Translations under genes and position numbers: made by a program | Notes under the pieces: generated by a model | The model's database searches: none | What the model was told of the DNA's origin: nothing | What the model saw: only the letters and a program-made list of their open reading frames with translations | In this document: in pieces, positions 8,985 to 11,278 of the stretch | Position numbering within the stretch: position 1 is the first letter of the stretch | Layout: every line of letters starts with the position of its first letter | Source: JBIOJM01 sp044450785 | GTDB lineage: Bacteria; Planctomycetota; Planctomycetia; Isosphaerales; Isosphaeraceae | Assembly: GCA_044450785.1 (NCBI GenBank) | Contig: JBIOJM010000335.1 | Location: forward strand, 1 to 11,278 | Direction: 5' to 3' | Length of the DNA stretch: 11,278 bases

Positions 8985-10550
8985 ATGTCGACCGTAAACG
9001 TTCACAACCTGCCTGAGGATTTGCGTTCGATCCAGCTCGAGACCGAGGCCCACGCGCGCGACTACGGCCTGGACTTCTACGAGACGATCTTCGAGGTCCT
9101 CGACTACGACGAGCTCTCCGAGATCGCCGCGCTGGGAGGCTTCCCCACCCGTTACCCTCATTGGCGCTTCGGCATGGAGTATCAGCAGCTTGCGAAGGGC
9201 TACCGTTACGGGCTCCAGAAGATCTACGAGATGGTCATCAACAACGACCCCTGCTACGCCTATCTCCTGCGGTGCAACCAGATGGTCGACCAGAAGCTCG
9301 TCATGGCTCACGTCTATGGCCACAACGACTTCTTCAAGAACAACATCTGGTTCAGCCAGACCAACCGCAAGATGATGGATGAGACGGCCAACCACGGGAG
9401 TCGCATCCGTTCGACCATGGAGCGCAACGGCGAGGAAACCGTGGAGAGCTTCATCGATAGTTGCTTGTCGCTCGAGAACTTGATCGACATCTACTCGCCT
9501 CTGATCAAGCGCCGCGAGGAGATCAACCGTTACGACTTCGTTCCGGACGACGATGACGACCGTGCGAACCAGCCGACGAAGTTTCAAAGCAAGGACTACA
9601 TGGACGCGTTCGTCAACCCGCCACAGGTCCTCAAGGAAGAGTCGCGCAAGCGAGAGACGGAACGGGAGAAGGAAAAGGCCAAGCCGTCGTCGCTTCCCGA
9701 ACAACCCGAGCGCGACGTGCTGCTCTTCTTGCTCGAGCATGCGCCGCTGAAGACCTGGCAGCACGACGTCCTGACGATCATCCGCGAGGAAGCCTATTAC
9801 TTCGCGCCCCAGGGCCAGACCAAGATCATGAACGAGGGATGGGCATCGTTCTGGCACTCGACGATCATGACCCAGAAAACGCTGCAGCCCTCCGAGCTGG
9901 TCGACTATGCCGACCATCACTCGGGGACCATGGCCACGCAGCCGGGCCGGCTCAATCCTTACAAGCTGGGGATCGAGTTGCTGCGCGACATCGAGGAGCG
10001 ATGGAACAAGGGACAATTCGGTCCCGAATGGGAGGAGTGCGACAACCTCGACGCCCGGCAAAAATGGGACAAGAAGCTCGGCCTCGGCCGCAAGAAGATC
10101 TTCGAAGTCCGCCGGATCCACAACGACGTGACGTTCATCGACACGTTCTTGACCGTGGACTTCTGCCGCCGGTACCAGCTCTTCAGTTACCGGCACAACG
10201 ATCAGTCCGAGATGTACGAGATCGAGAGCCGTGAGTTCAAGAAAATCAAGGAGCGCCTCCTCTTCAATTTGACCAACTTCGGACAACCGATCATCCGGGT
10301 CAAGGACGCCAACCACCGTAACCGCGGTGAGCTCTACCTGCTGCACGAGTATTTCGGCGTCGACCTGAGGATTGACCACGCCCAGGACACCCTCCGTCAT
10401 CTGCACCGCCTCTGGACCCGGCCGGTCCATCTCGAGACGTGCGTCGATGGACGCCCAACGCTGTTGTCGTTCGATGGAACCGATCACTCGATCCGCCCAC
10501 TGGGAGGTTCGTCCCATGAGTCTGAGCAAAAAGATCGCCGCCGCGCTTGA
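8985..10550 (+). CDS. spoVR: SpoVR family protein (521 aa)
   Basis: The sequence matches SpoVR (YcgB in E. coli; a sporulation cortex-related protein in Bacillus) over its full length, and the size is within or slightly above the family's usual range. Typical stretches are YPHWRFGMEY (57-66), NNDPCYAYLLRCN (86-98), VMAHVYGHNDFF (106-117), IREEAYYFAPQ (266-276), and KIMNEGWASFWH (280-291). His109 and His113 (HxxxH) together with Glu284 and His291 could form a metal site, which would suit an enzymatic role, but this is inference from pattern. Residues 186-242 are a charged, low-complexity linker (poly-Asp, then Arg/Glu/Lys-rich) that probably loops out. No signal peptide or membrane segment is seen. 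It belongs functionally with PrkA and YhbH upstream. The last 35 bases overlap the next gene, and the C-terminal tail (RRRA) lies in that overlap. Confidence 0.94.
   Translation: MSTVNVHNLPEDLRSIQLETEAHARDYGLDFYETIFEVLDYDELSEIAALGGFPTRYPHWRFGMEYQQLAKGYRYGLQKIYEMVINNDPCYAYLLRCNQMVDQKLVMAHVYGHNDFFKNNIWFSQTNRKMMDETANHGSRIRSTMERNGEETVESFIDSCLSLENLIDIYSPLIKRREEINRYDFVPDDDDDRANQPTKFQSKDYMDAFVNPPQVLKEESRKRETEREKEKAKPSSLPEQPERDVLLFLLEHAPLKTWQHDVLTIIREEAYYFAPQGQTKIMNEGWASFWHSTIMTQKTLQPSELVDYADHHSGTMATQPGRLNPYKLGIELLRDIEERWNKGQFGPEWEECDNLDARQKWDKKLGLGRKKIFEVRRIHNDVTFIDTFLTVDFCRRYQLFSYRHNDQSEMYEIESREFKKIKERLLFNLTNFGQPIIRVKDANHRNRGELYLLHEYFGVDLRIDHAQDTLRHLHRLWTRPVHLETCVDGRPTLLSFDGTDHSIRPLGGSSHESEQKDRRRA
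10502..10507 (+). promoter_or_regulatory. Ribosome binding site inside spoVR for the downstream gene
   Basis: GGGAGG lies 8 bases before ATG 10516, within the spoVR coding region. It fixes the start of the overlapping gene and points to coupled translation. Confidence 0.65.
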
Positions 10551-10998
10551 CGAGAATACCAAGGCTTATCTGCTGCCCTGCACCGTCGCGGTCGAGGAGA
10601 GCCAGAACCGCCTGACGTTGCATCTGACGGCCCTCGACACGGTCGGCCTGGCCTTCACCGCGCTCGAGTTCGCCACGACCAGCCGAACCGATTGGTCCTC
10701 CCAGGCCCTCAAGGAATGGGGCGACCGGCTGTCCAGCCGGCTCACGTACTTGATGGAGCCGCTCAAGGTCCTCGAGATCGACGCCGCGGGGGGCGAGGTC
10801 CAGATTCGCAGCCAGACCCTGACCCCTCGCGCCGAGCAAAGAGGCTACTACGAGGTCCGGCTCTTCAGGCAAGGCATTCTCCGAATGGAGCGGTTCGTCC
10901 TGGACGAGGCCACCCGCCAGCGCCGCCCGACTCCCTGCCAGCTCACGCGAGAGGTCCTGGAGCGCCTCGCCGACGACATCGCCGCCAGCGCGGGGTGA
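10516..10998 (+). CDS. Hypothetical protein overlapping spoVR (160 aa)
   Basis: I do not recognise this protein. The ATG at 10516 has a clear GGGAGG 8 bases upstream and lies in the last 35 bases of spoVR, a +1-frame overlap typical of coupled genes. Residues 1-20 form a helix (SLSKKIAAALDENTKAYLLP). Residues 22-52 have alternating strand character (CTVAVEESQNRLTLHLTALD). After a helix around 61-86 follow further strands: KVLEIDAAGGEVQIRS and YYEVRLFRQGILRMERFVLD (111-130). A C-terminal helix closes the protein (LTREVLERLADDIAAS, 143-158). The whole suggests a compact alpha/beta fold with one or two sheets. There is no signal peptide or membrane segment, and cysteines are few (Cys22, Cys141). 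The tight link to spoVR suggests a partner or regulator of SpoVR, or of the PrkA/YhbH/SpoVR set, but no function can be assigned. An upstream start in the same frame (10372) has Arg/Ser-rich shadow composition and is rejected. Confidence 0.8.
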   Translation: MSLSKKIAAALDENTKAYLLPCTVAVEESQNRLTLHLTALDTVGLAFTALEFATTSRTDWSSQALKEWGDRLSSRLTYLMEPLKVLEIDAAGGEVQIRSQTLTPRAEQRGYYEVRLFRQGILRMERFVLDEATRQRRPTPCQLTREVLERLADDIAASAG

Positions 10999-11130
10999 GC
11001 CCGGCCTGGCCCGACCGGAGAGGTTGCGCGCTGGGCGCGGGCTGGGCTGATGAAAAGTTGGTCTTGCGGAGGTGCCGCGTTCATCGCGGTTTCGTTCCGG
11101 GCTTTCCCCGGCGAGCACCGCTCTTCCTTT

Positions 11131-11160
11131 CCCCCCCTTGCGAAGGGGGGGCAAGGGGGG
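11131..11160. repeat. G/C-run palindrome with extra half-arm (dispersed-repeat type)
   Basis: C7-TT (11131-11139) pairs with AA-G7 (11143-11151) around a GCG loop, a perfect 9-base stem. It is followed after one C by another AAGGGGGG (11153-11160), a second copy of the right arm. Such C-run/AAG-run palindromes occur as dispersed intergenic repeats in several phyla. It lies 132 bases past the last gene and could also act as a message-end structure, but no T-run follows on the plus strand. Confidence 0.6.
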
Positions 11161-11278
11161 TGATCCCGGCGCAATCAATCACAGAGTTTTCAAAGGGGCT
11201 TTTTACCCGCCCCGCCGCGCCTCTTAAGCCCCGTTGCGACGGATCGGAAAGCCATTCACGACGTCCGAGGTATCCGCC

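Noticed and set aside
8850..10562. Minus-strand frame of 570 codons opposite spoVR
   Set aside because: Same type of shadow: Val/Leu/Asp-rich without recognisable domains, fully covered by SpoVR.
11131..11160. Palindrome as an intrinsic terminator of the spoVR operon
   Set aside because: No T-run follows the stem on the plus strand and it lies 132 bases from the last stop, so a dispersed repeat explains it better.

Overview
The window looks like chromosomal DNA of a high-GC member of the Planctomycetota, perhaps the Isosphaeraceae. The family is an inference from gene content (Uma2-type protein, SEC-C/TPR protein, a small Lys-tailed protein, an S1/P1 nuclease relative) and from codon use, and is not proven. 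All intact genes lie on the plus strand. The only minus-strand gene is a broken nuclease.

Left part (1-3467): a 61-residue basic-tailed protein (156-341) faces a 5'-truncated S1/P1 nuclease remnant (445-1170, minus). Divergent from the remnant is a 746-residue protein (1227-3467) with an N-terminal SEC-C zinc motif, TPR-like helices and a C-terminal repeat of a short Trp/Pro motif.

Central and right part (3854-10998): this is the core of the window. It holds a complete PrkA - YhbH/DUF444 - SpoVR set, the conserved trio that in Bacillus and enterobacteria (YeaG-YeaH-YcgB) is linked to sporulation, stationary phase or stress. The PrkA and YhbH sequences resemble the Bacillus type. Here the trio is interleaved with two accessory genes: an AbiEii-like nucleotidyltransferase between prkA and yhbH, and a Uma2-family (PD-(D/E)XK-fold) protein between yhbH and spoVR. 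A 160-residue protein of unknown function overlaps the end of spoVR by 35 bases and has its own good ribosome binding site, so it is probably translationally coupled to spoVR and may be a further component.

The 386-base leader before prkA has a sigma70-like promoter candidate, a tandem CGTTGACA repeat and a small hairpin. The 331-base gap before yhbH holds no recognisable gene. Past the last gene there is a G/C-run palindrome with an extra half-arm, typical of dispersed intergenic repeats.

The best leads are the overlapping gene after spoVR, the interruption of the PrkA/YhbH/SpoVR set by nucleotidyltransferase and Uma2 genes, an apparent one-base frameshift at the 3' end of yhbH, and the decayed nuclease gene.
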